Positions 10,440-19,715 of a stretch of DNA of 64,000 bases are shown piece by piece. The number at the start of each line of letters is the position of its first letter. Position 1 is the first letter of the stretch. Position numbers and translations under genes: made by a program. The DNA is from Cellvibrio sp. KY-GH-1. GTDB lineage: Bacteria > Pseudomonadota > Gammaproteobacteria > Pseudomonadales > Cellvibrionaceae. Under the pieces are notes generated by a model. The model saw nothing but the letters and a program-made list of their open reading frames with translations, was not told the origin of the DNA and did no database searches. The stretch lies in assembly GCF_008806975.1 (NCBI RefSeq), contig NZ_CP031728.1, positions 2,749,501 through 2,813,500 of the forward strand, written 5' to 3'.

Positions 10440-13400
10440 TTACTTGCGCAAAATATAATTTTTGGTTTGGGTAAACTGGATCATCAAATCCAGCATGCTG
10501 GCATTGCTTGACTCTTTGAAGGTTTTGCCGATGACTTGCAGCGTACAACTATCATTCACTTCCTCGCGTTGCCCGCGTGCATAGCGATACCACTGCCGCA
10601 CATAACAGGCTTTGGCATTGGTGCTGCCCGCAATCAGACCCGCCAACTCATCCATACCCTGATAGGTCACTACCGGTTCCGCTTCAGACAAATAAGTCTC
10701 CGCCGAATTTAAACTGCCGATATAACCGAGCGAATTAATTATTTTTACCAAGCCGTTATCGGTGGTTTCGTTGGTCACATACAAACCCAGTGCATTGTAA
10801 TTTTCCAAACCAAAACCAATGCCGTCGATATATTGATGACAAGCCTCGCAACCCTCTTTTAAATGCGCGTGCTCAAAACGTTCGCGCACGGTAAGGCTTG
10901 GGTCTTCCAATGGTTTTAATTCAGCACCTACCGGCGGGGGCGGAAAATCCTGGCAGAGCAGATTGCGTCGCACAAACAACCCGCGCTTTACCGGATGCGT
11001 TTTTTCCGATGCCGATTGGATGGCAAGAATGCCCGCATGCCCTAACAACCCGCGACGTTCAGCATTAGCCGCGTTGTAATCCACGCGTTGAATTCCACTG
11101 CCACCCGGCCAGCTCAAACCGTAATGGGTCGCAAGCTGTTGCGTCATATAGCTGTAATTGGCATTGAGCAATTCGTTGTAGCTGCCACCGCTAAATACCG
11201 TGCGCTTAACTAACTCAATAGTTTCCGCTTTCATATCAGCTTTGAGGCCTGCACTTAATACGGAGGTTTTAATGTCTTTATCCAGATCCAGCCAACCAGT
11301 AATAAAACGCTCGAAGGCAATTTGCGCTTTGGAGTCTTGCAGCATTTGCGCAACCTTGGCAGAAATTTGTGCAGGCGTACTCAACTGCCCTGCATCAGCC
11401 GCCGCCATTAATGCCGCATCTGGCGTTGTTGCCCAATAGGTGTAGGACAACATAGCAGCAACTTCATAATCCGTGAGTTCGTAATAAGCGCCTTTTAGTT
11501 CACCCACTTCCGAGCGATACAACATGGAGGGCGATGAAAGAATGGCGGTGAGCAATGCGAGATTGCCCTGCGCTGTTTGCAGTGCAACTAATTTAGTAAC
11601 TTCTGTAGCACTCAACGGACGGCGATAGGCGCGCTTGCCAAAAGTCTGCACAAAACAAGTCGCGTTGCTACATCCCGGTGTGAGACTGTAAATATGACTC
11701 ACCATGGAGGCAGCTGCTTCGGCAGCAAGCACATAACCTTTGGCGTAATCGTTAGTAAAAATAGTATTGGCGTTGGTTTTAAATCCATTCACCGGAATAT
11801 CTGCCGGGATGCGCCCGCTGGTGAAATCGACAGTGGTTGCGAGCCCCAACAAATCGCGTACTGAATTGTTGTATTCCAATGTTGATAGCAAACGGAAACT
11901 GCGATCTTGCGGAATTAAATCGTCGAGGCTTTCTGCGTTGCACACGCCCGCCGGTGCAATAAACGCCTCATCAAAAATCATCGCCGCAATACTGCTTGCA
12001 CAGGTACCGGTGCAGCTGCCGACATTACCTCTGGGCATATTGGTTGCAATATAATTTGCCAAACTCGTTAGCGTGTAGCGCGTTTGTAAATCGTGTAATG
12101 AGGGAATACCATTGCCATCACTGCCGTGACAACCATTGCAACCCTGGCTTTGATAATGGCTGCGCGCCACCTGATGCTGGTCGGTAACGGTATCGAACAC
12201 TGCAAGTAGCGTAAGTGAAACGGCATTACCCACCACCATTTTTGTATTCGCGCTATTGGCATCCAACAAATAGGCTGCACCGGTTCCCTCCCAGTGCACA
12301 AATTTCATGCCCGGACCGGCAGCGTTTGCTTTGATATCAACTAGAGTGCCGGGTACAAATAATTTTCCACTCAGGTTGGCGCTGTTCGCGATAGTCGCAG
12401 TGCCATTGCCCACTTGAATTTGCGTGCCCGATTCCACTACCGCCAATGCAGGTTCTGCTGTTAACCAGGCGGCGTCATACCAACCCGGATTGGATTGGTT
12501 TACCGTTAAAGTGCCGGTTTGATTGGCTTTGTTGTTGCTGAAAATAATATTGGTACTGCCTGCGGTATTTGCCCATGTCACAGGAATAAATGTACGCAAC
12601 CAATTTGCACCGTATTTAGCGGCGGCTTCCGTCATTGCAGGCCCTGGCCATGCACCAGTGCGATTTGTTTCTACACCATTTTGGTTAGTCCAGATATGCG
12701 TATTCACCGTTGCCCACGCGGCCGGCTTTTTCACATACACATATTGCCCCGCACCTAAATTCGTCACCGTATAGGTTGTAGAAATTGTTCCGTAAGTTGC
12801 AGTGATAGTTGCCGTGCCTGCGGTTGCACCCGCGGTAATTAAACCCGCCGCCGATACACTTGCCACAGAGGTATTACTACTCGCCCAATTCACTTGTGCA
12901 TTCATGCCCAGCAAATCATCGCCTGCTGTACCTACCGCAACCAATTGCTGCGTCTCGCCAGTTTTAAACCGCAAATTTGCGGCACCGGTAATTGCCAGGG
13001 CAGTGACCGGATTTGTCGCCGGAACAATTTCCAGTTCAATGCTATCGTTATAACCATCACTGCTCGCGGTAATAGTTACAGCGCCAGTTGCTAACGCAGT
13101 AACATTAATTGCCGCACCGGTTTTACCTTGCGTGGAAATAATGGCCGGGTTGCTTGATGACCAAATGATTGACCCCGACACTGGCAAACGAGTGCCGTTG
13201 CTGTAAACCGATTCCACACTTAAACCAACAATCTCGTTAACTTCAGGCGAAGCTTTGGTTGCGGTTATTTCAATACCGGTTTGAACAACATCAACACCTA
13301 ATTCAATAATCCAGTTACGGAATAAATTTTCTGCTTCAGCATTGGTTGCCACCGATCCATACGGCATACGCATGCCCGCACCGGTTTGATATTTATAGAC

Positions 13401-16400
13401 GTTACTGTTAGCAGGAATTCCAGGCACCACACGATTGTGATCATTGACTAATTTCATCGCTGCCAGTGCAGTGCCGTAACGCATATCCATACCACCCGAA
13501 GTACCCGAGTGGCAGTGAGAGCAGTTGGTGTGGAGATAGGATTTTGCGCGTGCTGTCAGGTCAACACTTGCATCCGTTGGTGCTGTGAATTTTGCATAAC
13601 TGGTGCTGTTGTTCAGAGGCGACGTGAACAAACCTATCGCATTAAACACATCCAATTGATTGTTTGTGACTCCTTGATAATTGAAATGATTGTTCAATTG
13701 CAAGTTGTGTATCGATAAGGGTGTTAATTTTCCACCAGCATCTTTGTGGCAGCCAGCACAGGTACTGCCCGTCTCCACCTTGCGCACCACACTCACCACA
13801 CCACCGTCGGGTTCTACGGACGATTCAGTAACTAAATCCGCATCAGTACCCGCTGCATTCCAGCGATAATTTGCCGCTTGCCAACCGGATTCCTGACGAA
13901 ATAATACCGAGGTAGTGAAAGGTTTATTGGCGTTGGTCGATGTCGCTATCGATAAATGTTTGACGATTACCGAACCAACAGGCAAATCCCAAATTGCCAC
14001 TGGATCAACTGCTGCATCAGCAGTAATTTTGCTGGTATTGGGCAGCGCCATAAAATGCCGCACCTGGCCGCCATCAAACCAACCTTTGGTATTTACGGTG
14101 TATTCAATAACGCCGTGCGCGGGAATGGCATTGGGCAAATCGGCAAACAAACCGGTTGCCGACAAGGTCGGTGGAATTTGTGCGGATGAAACATCATCAT
14201 CCACCACTTTAAAAATGCTGGAAGGCCCACCCAGTTCGCGACCGTGACTGGAAACTAATAAATTCTTTTTGAGGTCTTTGCCAATCGATGAAATGTAGTG
14301 CGGAAAAGCCTCGCTAATTAATTTCTTTGCCTGGCCATCATTGGCAACCGACCAGAGGCGCTTGCTGACGTAATCACCAAAAATAAAACTGCCATTGAGG
14401 TTGGGTAAATCCGTGCCGCGATAAACGAATCCACCAATAATGGAAACACCGGAGGTGCGCCCATAACCTTCGCGTGGCGGAACAAAATCTGTTAAACAAT
14501 TTTTTGGTGCATCGCCACCAAGTGCACCACGATTGCGCGTACCTTCACACACCGGCCAACCGTAATTCTGGCCTTTGGTAATAATGTTAACTTCTTCGTA
14601 GGCGAGATCCGTATCCTGCCCGATTTCTGTTTCCCACAGAGTGTAAGGTGCATCAGTATCAAACGCCCAGCGCCAAGGATTGCGATGGCCCATGGACCAA
14701 ATTTCTGGCAAGTAACCAGCGCGCCCAACAAAAGGATTATCGGCCGGTACGCGATAATATTTTCCATCTACCGCTTGGGCTAATGGCTCAATACGAATAA
14801 ATTTTCCGCGCAATGTCATTGGATCCTGCGCGCTGTTATTGGTGCGACGATTGTAAGGATCACTGGGTAAGGGATTTTGCGTAAACGCACTGTGACCGTA
14901 ACCGCCCTCACCAATTCCCACATACAAATAATGTTCAGTGGGATGGAATTGCATCATGCCGCCTTTGTGGTCTTCACCAATTTGCGGAATGCGCAACACT
15001 TCTACTTTGGCACCGGCAGAGGTTGGATTTGCCGGATTATCAACTGTCCAACGCTCGATAATCGCATCGCCGGTTTTGCCACCGACTATGCCATCCGTAC
15101 GCGGATAAAAATTATCTGTCTCACCAAAAAGATAATACACATAAATAAAACCATTGGTGGCGTAATAAGGATCAAACGCCATGCTCAACATCCCGCTTTC
15201 ATTGTTGTTGAGCACGGTGGATTTGATATCCAACAGTTTTCGCACTTCAGAGGCGATTACATTTTCATTATTCGGGAACACATAAATCGCGCCTTCTTTG
15301 TCGACGACATACACCAAATCATTAATGCCGTCGTTAGTGACCATCACCGGCGAAAAGAAATATTCAGTTAAATTCGGGTAGGCATTTACAAAGCGATACT
15401 TGCCCGCACTCACAGTGCCACTAATGGGAAAACCAAGCGGCGCAGCCAATTGCGGGCGCTCGGGTAATGCTTGAGCGCCGGCAACAACATTAATCACCAT
15501 AGTATCAGTGGCGGTACTGCCATCAGCCGCCGTGAGTGTGAGCGTTACTGTGATATTGCCGACAGCTTTCAACAATGGTGTTACCACTTGTCTGCCGGTC
15601 AATGCACCTGACCACGCCGGGCTGGTCCAATTAGCGCTAACATAATTTCCAATTGACGCTGCCGCCGATAACGCCTGACGCGTATTGATATTGGCTTTGC
15701 GATCCACACCGGCATTGGCAACCAATTCCGCGGGTACACCGCAGGTACTAGCGGTTTTCCAACTTGCTGTACCAAAGTCGTAGCAATTATTCGGCGCAAC
15801 AAAATTTAAATCGATCGTTTTGGGATTGCCATTCACACTAAACACTATGCCCGCTGAAGTAACCGTGCTGGCAAATTCGTGACTGTAAAATGTTGGGGCA
15901 TTGATATTTTTAATCATCGCCGGGCCAGGCCAGGTTGAGCCAGCCAATGCAGGTTGCACATTGAAATAATGGATATTGACCGAAGCCCAGTTAGCGGTAT
16001 TTTTAAAATAGATTTTTGTTTTTTCCGCAGTGGCAGAACTGGTAATAGAGCTAACTGAAGAACTGGATTTACTGGAAGACGCTGCGGATGAACCTAGGGC
16101 TGCCGATGAAGAAATCGCGCTTGACGAAATAATGGATGTGGTTATTGATGAGACTATTGATGATGAACCAACTGAGGATGATGTCGCTGATAACGCAACA
16201 GACGAAGAAGAAATACTCGCCGCTGATGAGGTTGTAATTACACTGAAGCCGCACTGCGCTAATGTTTTCCAAGCATTATTATCATAGCAGGCCGCACCCG
16301 TGTATTTCAGGTTCGCCGTCTGGTTTGCACCATTGTTGCTAAAAATCACATCCAGCGAAGCCGGCATCTGCATACCAGCAGGAATCGCAACTGTGAAGTC

Positions 16401-16916
16401 GTAACAATAAAAAATGCCACGCTTGGTCATACTCTTACCGGGCCAAGCGGGCAAAGGGGTCACTGCCCCCGCAGGCAGTGGATTCCAAAAATAAATATAA
16501 GGCGTAGCAAAATTATTCGGGTTGCTAAAACATATATTATTGGCAGAGAGCACAATAGGCAGTTTGGTTGCAACAATTGCCTTGCTCGAATCATTAAAGG
16601 TAATTTTGTAATCGCCATCGCCGCCAGTAATTAAATAGTCCTGCACGGGGTAAGCTTCATTCCAGTTTTCAGCGTTACGACTAATTTTAAAGCGCGGGTT
16701 CGCGCCCGAAAAACTTTGTTGGGTTTCCCATAAACCCGTCGAGGAATTTTTAGTCATTGCCGTCGCTGCCCAATTGTTGGGCGTGCCGCGAAAATAGCTG
16801 TTTACCCAAGTTTGGGCCTGACCAGCCTGTGCATAAGCCAATGCGCACAGCAGGAAAAAACTGCACAGGAAGTAGCGCTGCGAATGGGCAGCAATAGCCG
16901 TTGATGAAGCGTGCAT
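10440..16916 (-). CDS. Giant secreted PQQ-dehydrogenase / multi-haem / carbohydrate-binding fusion
   Basis: A 2158-residue exported protein. Approximate order by residue: signal peptide 1-33; two beta-sandwich, starch-binding-like modules 35-225; Ser-rich linker 228-300; a starch-binding-like module 303-395 (WASVNIHYF, WPGPAM); a PKD-like domain 400-480; a PQQ-dependent sugar dehydrogenase domain 495-905 (GEDHKGGMMQFHP, SMGHRNPWRWAFD); a haem region with CAGCH (~1051) and CSHCH (~1129); two Big_2 Ig-like domains 1214-1385; a further starch-binding-like module 1390-1485; a B-repeat-like domain to ~1580; a cytochrome c motif CNGCH (~1591); then DUF1587, DUF1595, DUF1592, DUF1588 (with CEACH, ~2021) and DUF1585 to the end. 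The pieces are known families; the fusion looks unusual. It probably oxidises sugars outside the inner membrane and passes electrons through the haems while bound to alpha-glucan; that role is inference. The DUF1552 gene follows. Confidence 0.93.
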   Translation of the reverse strand: MHASSTAIAAHSQRYFLCSFFLLCALAYAQAGQAQTWVNSYFRGTPNNWAATAMTKNSSTGLWETQQSFSGANPRFKISRNAENWNEAYPVQDYLITGGDGDYKITFNDSSKAIVATKLPIVLSANNICFSNPNNFATPYIYFWNPLPAGAVTPLPAWPGKSMTKRGIFYCYDFTVAIPAGMQMPASLDVIFSNNGANQTANLKYTGAACYDNNAWKTLAQCGFSVITTSSAASISSSSVALSATSSSVGSSSIVSSITTSIISSSAISSSAALGSSAASSSKSSSSVSSITSSATAEKTKIYFKNTANWASVNIHYFNVQPALAGSTWPGPAMIKNINAPTFYSHEFASTVTSAGIVFSVNGNPKTIDLNFVAPNNCYDFGTASWKTASTCGVPAELVANAGVDRKANINTRQALSAAASIGNYVSANWTSPAWSGALTGRQVVTPLLKAVGNITVTLTLTAADGSTATDTMVINVVAGAQALPERPQLAAPLGFPISGTVSAGKYRFVNAYPNLTEYFFSPVMVTNDGINDLVYVVDKEGAIYVFPNNENVIASEVRKLLDIKSTVLNNNESGMLSMAFDPYYATNGFIYVYYLFGETDNFYPRTDGIVGGKTGDAIIERWTVDNPANPTSAGAKVEVLRIPQIGEDHKGGMMQFHPTEHYLYVGIGEGGYGHSAFTQNPLPSDPYNRRTNNSAQDPMTLRGKFIRIEPLAQAVDGKYYRVPADNPFVGRAGYLPEIWSMGHRNPWRWAFDTDAPYTLWETEIGQDTDLAYEEVNIITKGQNYGWPVCEGTRNRGALGGDAPKNCLTDFVPPREGYGRTSGVSIIGGFVYRGTDLPNLNGSFIFGDYVSKRLWSVANDGQAKKLISEAFPHYISSIGKDLKKNLLVSSHGRELGGPSSIFKVVDDDVSSAQIPPTLSATGLFADLPNAIPAHGVIEYTVNTKGWFDGGQVRHFMALPNTSKITADAAVDPVAIWDLPVGSVIVKHLSIATSTNANKPFTTSVLFRQESGWQAANYRWNAAGTDADLVTESSVEPDGGVVSVVRKVETGSTCAGCHKDAGGKLTPLSIHNLQLNNHFNYQGVTNNQLDVFNAIGLFTSPLNNSTSYAKFTAPTDASVDLTARAKSYLHTNCSHCHSGTSGGMDMRYGTALAAMKLVNDHNRVVPGIPANSNVYKYQTGAGMRMPYGSVATNAEAENLFRNWIIELGVDVVQTGIEITATKASPEVNEIVGLSVESVYSNGTRLPVSGSIIWSSSNPAIISTQGKTGAAINVTALATGAVTITASSDGYNDSIELEIVPATNPVTALAITGAANLRFKTGETQQLVAVGTAGDDLLGMNAQVNWASSNTSVASVSAAGLITAGATAGTATITATYGTISTTYTVTNLGAGQYVYVKKPAAWATVNTHIWTNQNGVETNRTGAWPGPAMTEAAAKYGANWLRTFIPVTWANTAGSTNIIFSNNKANQTGTLTVNQSNPGWYDAAWLTAEPALAVVESGTQIQVGNGTATIANSANLSGKLFVPGTLVDIKANAAGPGMKFVHWEGTGAAYLLDANSANTKMVVGNAVSLTLLAVFDTVTDQHQVARSHYQSQGCNGCHGSDGNGIPSLHDLQTRYTLTSLANYIATNMPRGNVGSCTGTCASSIAAMIFDEAFIAPAGVCNAESLDDLIPQDRSFRLLSTLEYNNSVRDLLGLATTVDFTSGRIPADIPVNGFKTNANTIFTNDYAKGYVLAAEAAASMVSHIYSLTPGCSNATCFVQTFGKRAYRRPLSATEVTKLVALQTAQGNLALLTAILSSPSMLYRSEVGELKGAYYELTDYEVAAMLSYTYWATTPDAALMAAADAGQLSTPAQISAKVAQMLQDSKAQIAFERFITGWLDLDKDIKTSVLSAGLKADMKAETIELVKRTVFSGGSYNELLNANYSYMTQQLATHYGLSWPGGSGIQRVDYNAANAERRGLLGHAGILAIQSASEKTHPVKRGLFVRRNLLCQDFPPPPVGAELKPLEDPSLTVRERFEHAHLKEGCEACHQYIDGIGFGLENYNALGLYVTNETTDNGLVKIINSLGYIGSLNSAETYLSEAEPVVTYQGMDELAGLIAGSTNAKACYVRQWYRYARGQREEVNDSCTLQVIGKTFKESSNASMLDLMIQFTQTKNYILRK

Positions 16917-17155
16917 AGTGTCTCTCTCCCGGTAACGACCAGGCGAATAGCAATCTAGGCACCTGGATATATTATTGTTATGTAATTTGAATTATTTAAG
17001 GCAAAGCAAAGCCACAGATGCATGGCGCACCTGAAAAACTCAATGTTATTTTCCAACCAAGCTGATTGAGTCAATCAAACAAAAATTATGCAGATCCCTG
17101 GCTGCAAGAAAACCTGCTGCCATTGCTACCGGATCAATGCCACTGAATCAATTTT
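16917..17155. other. Upstream region of the giant fusion gene
   Basis: About 240 AT-rich bases between the giant gene and a possible response-regulator remnant. A ribosome site (GGAGAGAGA) precedes the start at 16916. The region around 16970-17000 is very AT-rich and would suit a promoter, but no pair of boxes is convincing enough to name. Confidence 0.4.
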
Positions 17156-17320
17156 CTACGTAAGAGTATTTAAAAGGCGTTTAGCCAACGCGGGCGATAA
17201 TGGTCTTAATTCGTATTTATTATGAAAAACTTTTTCTATTGTTGATAAAACAATTTTTACAGAACACCACTCGAGCAGAATAGTTTTACAACCTGCACCC
17301 GGCAAGATGAATACGTATGC
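17156..17320 (-). pseudogene. Possible remnant of a NarL/FixJ-type response regulator
   Basis: An open stretch of ~55 codons ends in PLSPALAKRLLNTLT. It resembles the end of a receiver domain plus linker: a GAGCKTILLEW-like beta5 region, then VLSTIEKVFHNKY, then the SPxLAxRLL helix before a LuxR-type HTH. The frame stops where the HTH should begin, and upstream it runs into the dacA terminator rather than a receiver domain. No phosphoacceptor Asp is present. It may be a decayed fragment or chance similarity. Confidence 0.3.
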
Positions 17321-17330
17321 AAGCATCGAC

Positions 17331-17368
17331 TCAAAAAATACAAAGGCAGCCGAAGCTGCCTTTGTATT
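17331..17368 (-). terminator. Rho-independent terminator after dacA
   Basis: A perfect 14-bp stem (arms 17337-17350 and 17355-17368) with a tetraloop that reads TTCG on the minus strand, followed on the minus strand by a run of T. It lies 42 bases beyond the dacA stop and ends the mrdA-rodA-mltB-rlpA-dacA block. Confidence 0.93.
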
Positions 17369-17409
17369 GGATGCAGATAGGTTCGAAATCAAATGAACCG
17401 ATTTTATAA

Positions 17410-18696
17410 TCAGCTAAATAAATTGCGGAAGAACAACTTCAAGTTGTCGAGCAAGCGAGCGAAAAAACCGGCTTCTTCAACGGGTTGCAACGCAACAATT
17501 GGGGTATTCACAATGAGTTGGCCATCTAACTCAACGGTTAAATTGCCCAGCTCCTGACCCACGGCAATAGGCGCTTTGATAATTTCGTTGATGTGCATTT
17601 TGGCCTGCATGGCTTGTTCACGGCCTTTCGGAATAGTTAGCACAATATTGTTGGGAATACCCAGCGTTACTTCCTGGGTTTTCCCGGCCCACACGCGTGA
17701 AGTGCTAACTTGTTGTCCCGCCTGGTACAACTGGGTGGTTTGGAAATAGCGGAAACCATACGCCAATAATTTTTGTGTTTCTGCAGCGCGCGCACTTTCA
17801 TTAGCGGTTCCCATAACAACCGCAATAAAACGCGTGTTCTCGCGTTTGGAAGACGCCACCAAACAATAGCCCGCCTCTTCGGTATGACCAGTTTTCAGGC
17901 CGTCCACAGTTTCATCGCGGAACAACAGCAGGTTGCGGTTAGGTTGGCGAATATTGTTGTAGAAAAAATATTTTTCCGCGTAGAGCGGATAGTGCGTCGG
18001 GTGATCATTAATAATCGCACGCGCCAGAATGGCCAAATCTTTTGCAGTCGTTAAATGTCCTTCTGCAGGCCAACCGGTAGAGTTTTCAAAATGGGTGTTT
18101 GCCATGCCCAATTGCGCTGCTCGCTGGTTCATGGAATCGACAAACGCATCTTCATTGCCAGATACATATTCAGCCAGTGCCACAGTGGCATCGTTGCCGG
18201 ATTGGATAATGACACCGCGCAACAAATCAATCACCGAAACCTGGGTGCCCTCTTTCACATACATGCGTGAACCACCCATTTTCCAGGCTTTCACACTGAT
18301 GTTCACCATGGCATCTTCCGTGATTTTGCCTTTTTCAATTTCATCCACCACCAAGTAGCTGGACATCATTTTAGTAAGGCTCGCTGGTGGCAAACGCTGA
18401 TCAGAATTAAATTCGGCCACGATACTACCCGTGGTGGCATCCACCAAAATAAAACCCGTTGCGGCTAATTGCGGTGCAGCGGGAATGACTTGTGGCTTTT
18501 GCTCAACTACCTGACCGGGTGTTGGAGCAGCAGGCAGAGTCGATGCTGGCAACTGGGCATTTGGCAGTTGCGCTGGTTGTGCTGTTGCCGGTTGCGGTGC
18601 AGATTGTTGAACAGTTGGTTGCTGGATGGTTGGCTGCTGGGCAACTACCAAAGCCGATGAAAATAACAGTCCACATACAATAGATTTTTTAATCAT
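17410..18696 (-). CDS. dacA: D-alanyl-D-alanine carboxypeptidase (PBP5/6 type)
   Basis: Periplasmic, membrane-tethered DD-carboxypeptidase that trims the terminal D-Ala of peptidoglycan pentapeptides. Motifs: SxxK as S106-L-T-K109, SGN (near residue 158), and KTG in DGLKTGHTEEAG. The C-terminal beta domain ends in an amphipathic helix (ARLLDNLKLFFRNLF) that anchors it to the membrane. At 428 residues it is longer than E. coli DacA (403). The extra length is a Pro/Gln/Ala-rich spacer of about 50 residues between the signal peptide (1-19) and the catalytic domain, which is not usual for the family. Last gene of the elongasome block, with a strong terminator behind it. Confidence 0.96.
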   Translation of the reverse strand: MIKKSIVCGLLFSSALVVAQQPTIQQPTVQQSAPQPATAQPAQLPNAQLPASTLPAAPTPGQVVEQKPQVIPAAPQLAATGFILVDATTGSIVAEFNSDQRLPPASLTKMMSSYLVVDEIEKGKITEDAMVNISVKAWKMGGSRMYVKEGTQVSVIDLLRGVIIQSGNDATVALAEYVSGNEDAFVDSMNQRAAQLGMANTHFENSTGWPAEGHLTTAKDLAILARAIINDHPTHYPLYAEKYFFYNNIRQPNRNLLLFRDETVDGLKTGHTEEAGYCLVASSKRENTRFIAVVMGTANESARAAETQKLLAYGFRYFQTTQLYQAGQQVSTSRVWAGKTQEVTLGIPNNIVLTIPKGREQAMQAKMHINEIIKAPIAVGQELGNLTVELDGQLIVNTPIVALQPVEEAGFFARLLDNLKLFFRNLFS

Positions 18697-18796
18697 GGTC
18701 GATTAACACTCTTCTAACAAAAATAAACGGTGCCACACTAACTATTTCGGGTGAACCTAAACTGAATCGTTTGTTCACAAAGTCAGCGTTATGAAA

Positions 18797-19693
18797 TTAC
18801 TGATAGACCACATGGGCCTCATAAATTTTTACGCGCGCTAATTGATCGCGCGCTTGCTGTAAATTTTTTGCATCTTTAAACGGACCAAGGCGCACGCGAT
18901 GAATTTCTTTAGGTGCGGACGCAGAACTTATCACTACTGGAAACGTTAACTTCGTACCCAGGTTCGACGCAAAATCCTGCGCGGCTTGTTTATTACCAAA
19001 TGCGCCTATCTGCAAGTAGGTTCCCGGTGGCAGCGCTGCTTCAATTTGCTTGGCCACTGAAGTCTCTGCCTTGCGCGGAATAGGCGGCGCATCCCCCGGT
19101 AGCGCAATTTCAACTTCCACCCGTCCGGTACCGGCCTTGTGAATACCAATGCGCTGGGCCGCCGCGTAACTTAAATCGACGATGCGCCCCTGATGAAATG
19201 GGCCGCGGTCATTAATACGCACGACTACGCTCTTACCATTATCCAAGTTAGTCACGCGCACATAGGAGGGAATTGGCAGAGTTTTGTGCGCGCCGGTCAT
19301 GGCGTACATATCGTAGAGCTCGCCATTGGAGGTGTGGTAACCATTAAATTTATTGCCGTACCAAGAGGCGTAGCCACGCTCTTTGTAAGAGGTTTCATCT
19401 TTAATCAGGTGATAGGTTTTACCCAATACCGTATAAGGATTTTTATTACCCGCGCGGGTGCGAACTTCATAGCGCGGCACCGCATCAGGAATGTGGGAGA
19501 GGTCTACCTCTTCACTCGGGCCAAAATCCTTATCGTGCTTATAACGACCATCATTAGGATTGTAGGGCTCAGTAGTTTTGGTTTTGGGCTTGGAACCGGA
19601 ACAGGCGGCAAGGAACACGCACAACAACGCCAATACTAGATACATCCGGGGTTGATGCTTGCTAAAAACTGGCGATGATGAATATTGCTGCAT
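18797..19693 (-). CDS. rlpA: Septal ring lytic transglycosylase / lipoprotein RlpA
   Basis: Outer-membrane lipoprotein that cleaves peptide-stripped glycan strands during division (activity known for Pseudomonas RlpA). The signal peptide ends in the lipobox LAAC (Cys near residue 32). The double-psi beta-barrel domain carries GYASWYGNKFNGYHTSNGE and RINDRGPFHQGRIVDLS with the catalytic Asp. The C-terminal SPOR domain (GTYLQIGAFGNKQAAQDFAS to RVRLGPF) binds denuded septal glycan. 298 residues, shorter than the Pseudomonas protein. mltB ends 23 bases upstream. Confidence 0.96.
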   Translation of the reverse strand: MQQYSSSPVFSKHQPRMYLVLALLCVFLAACSGSKPKTKTTEPYNPNDGRYKHDKDFGPSEEVDLSHIPDAVPRYEVRTRAGNKNPYTVLGKTYHLIKDETSYKERGYASWYGNKFNGYHTSNGELYDMYAMTGAHKTLPIPSYVRVTNLDNGKSVVVRINDRGPFHQGRIVDLSYAAAQRIGIHKAGTGRVEVEIALPGDAPPIPRKAETSVAKQIEAALPPGTYLQIGAFGNKQAAQDFASNLGTKLTFPVVISSASAPKEIHRVRLGPFKDAKNLQQARDQLARVKIYEAHVVYQ

Positions 19694-19715
19694 GTGCTTT
19701 GCCCTTGAGTAAGCG

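Noticed and set aside
16030..16287. Plus-strand acidic frame of 85 codons
   Set aside because: It is the complement of the poly-serine linker of the giant fusion gene and has no family resemblance.
10440..16916. Possibility that the giant gene is several genes joined by error
   Set aside because: The frame is open over its whole length, the junctions are ordinary Ser-rich or Ig-like linkers, and no internal ribosome site with a signal peptide is visible.
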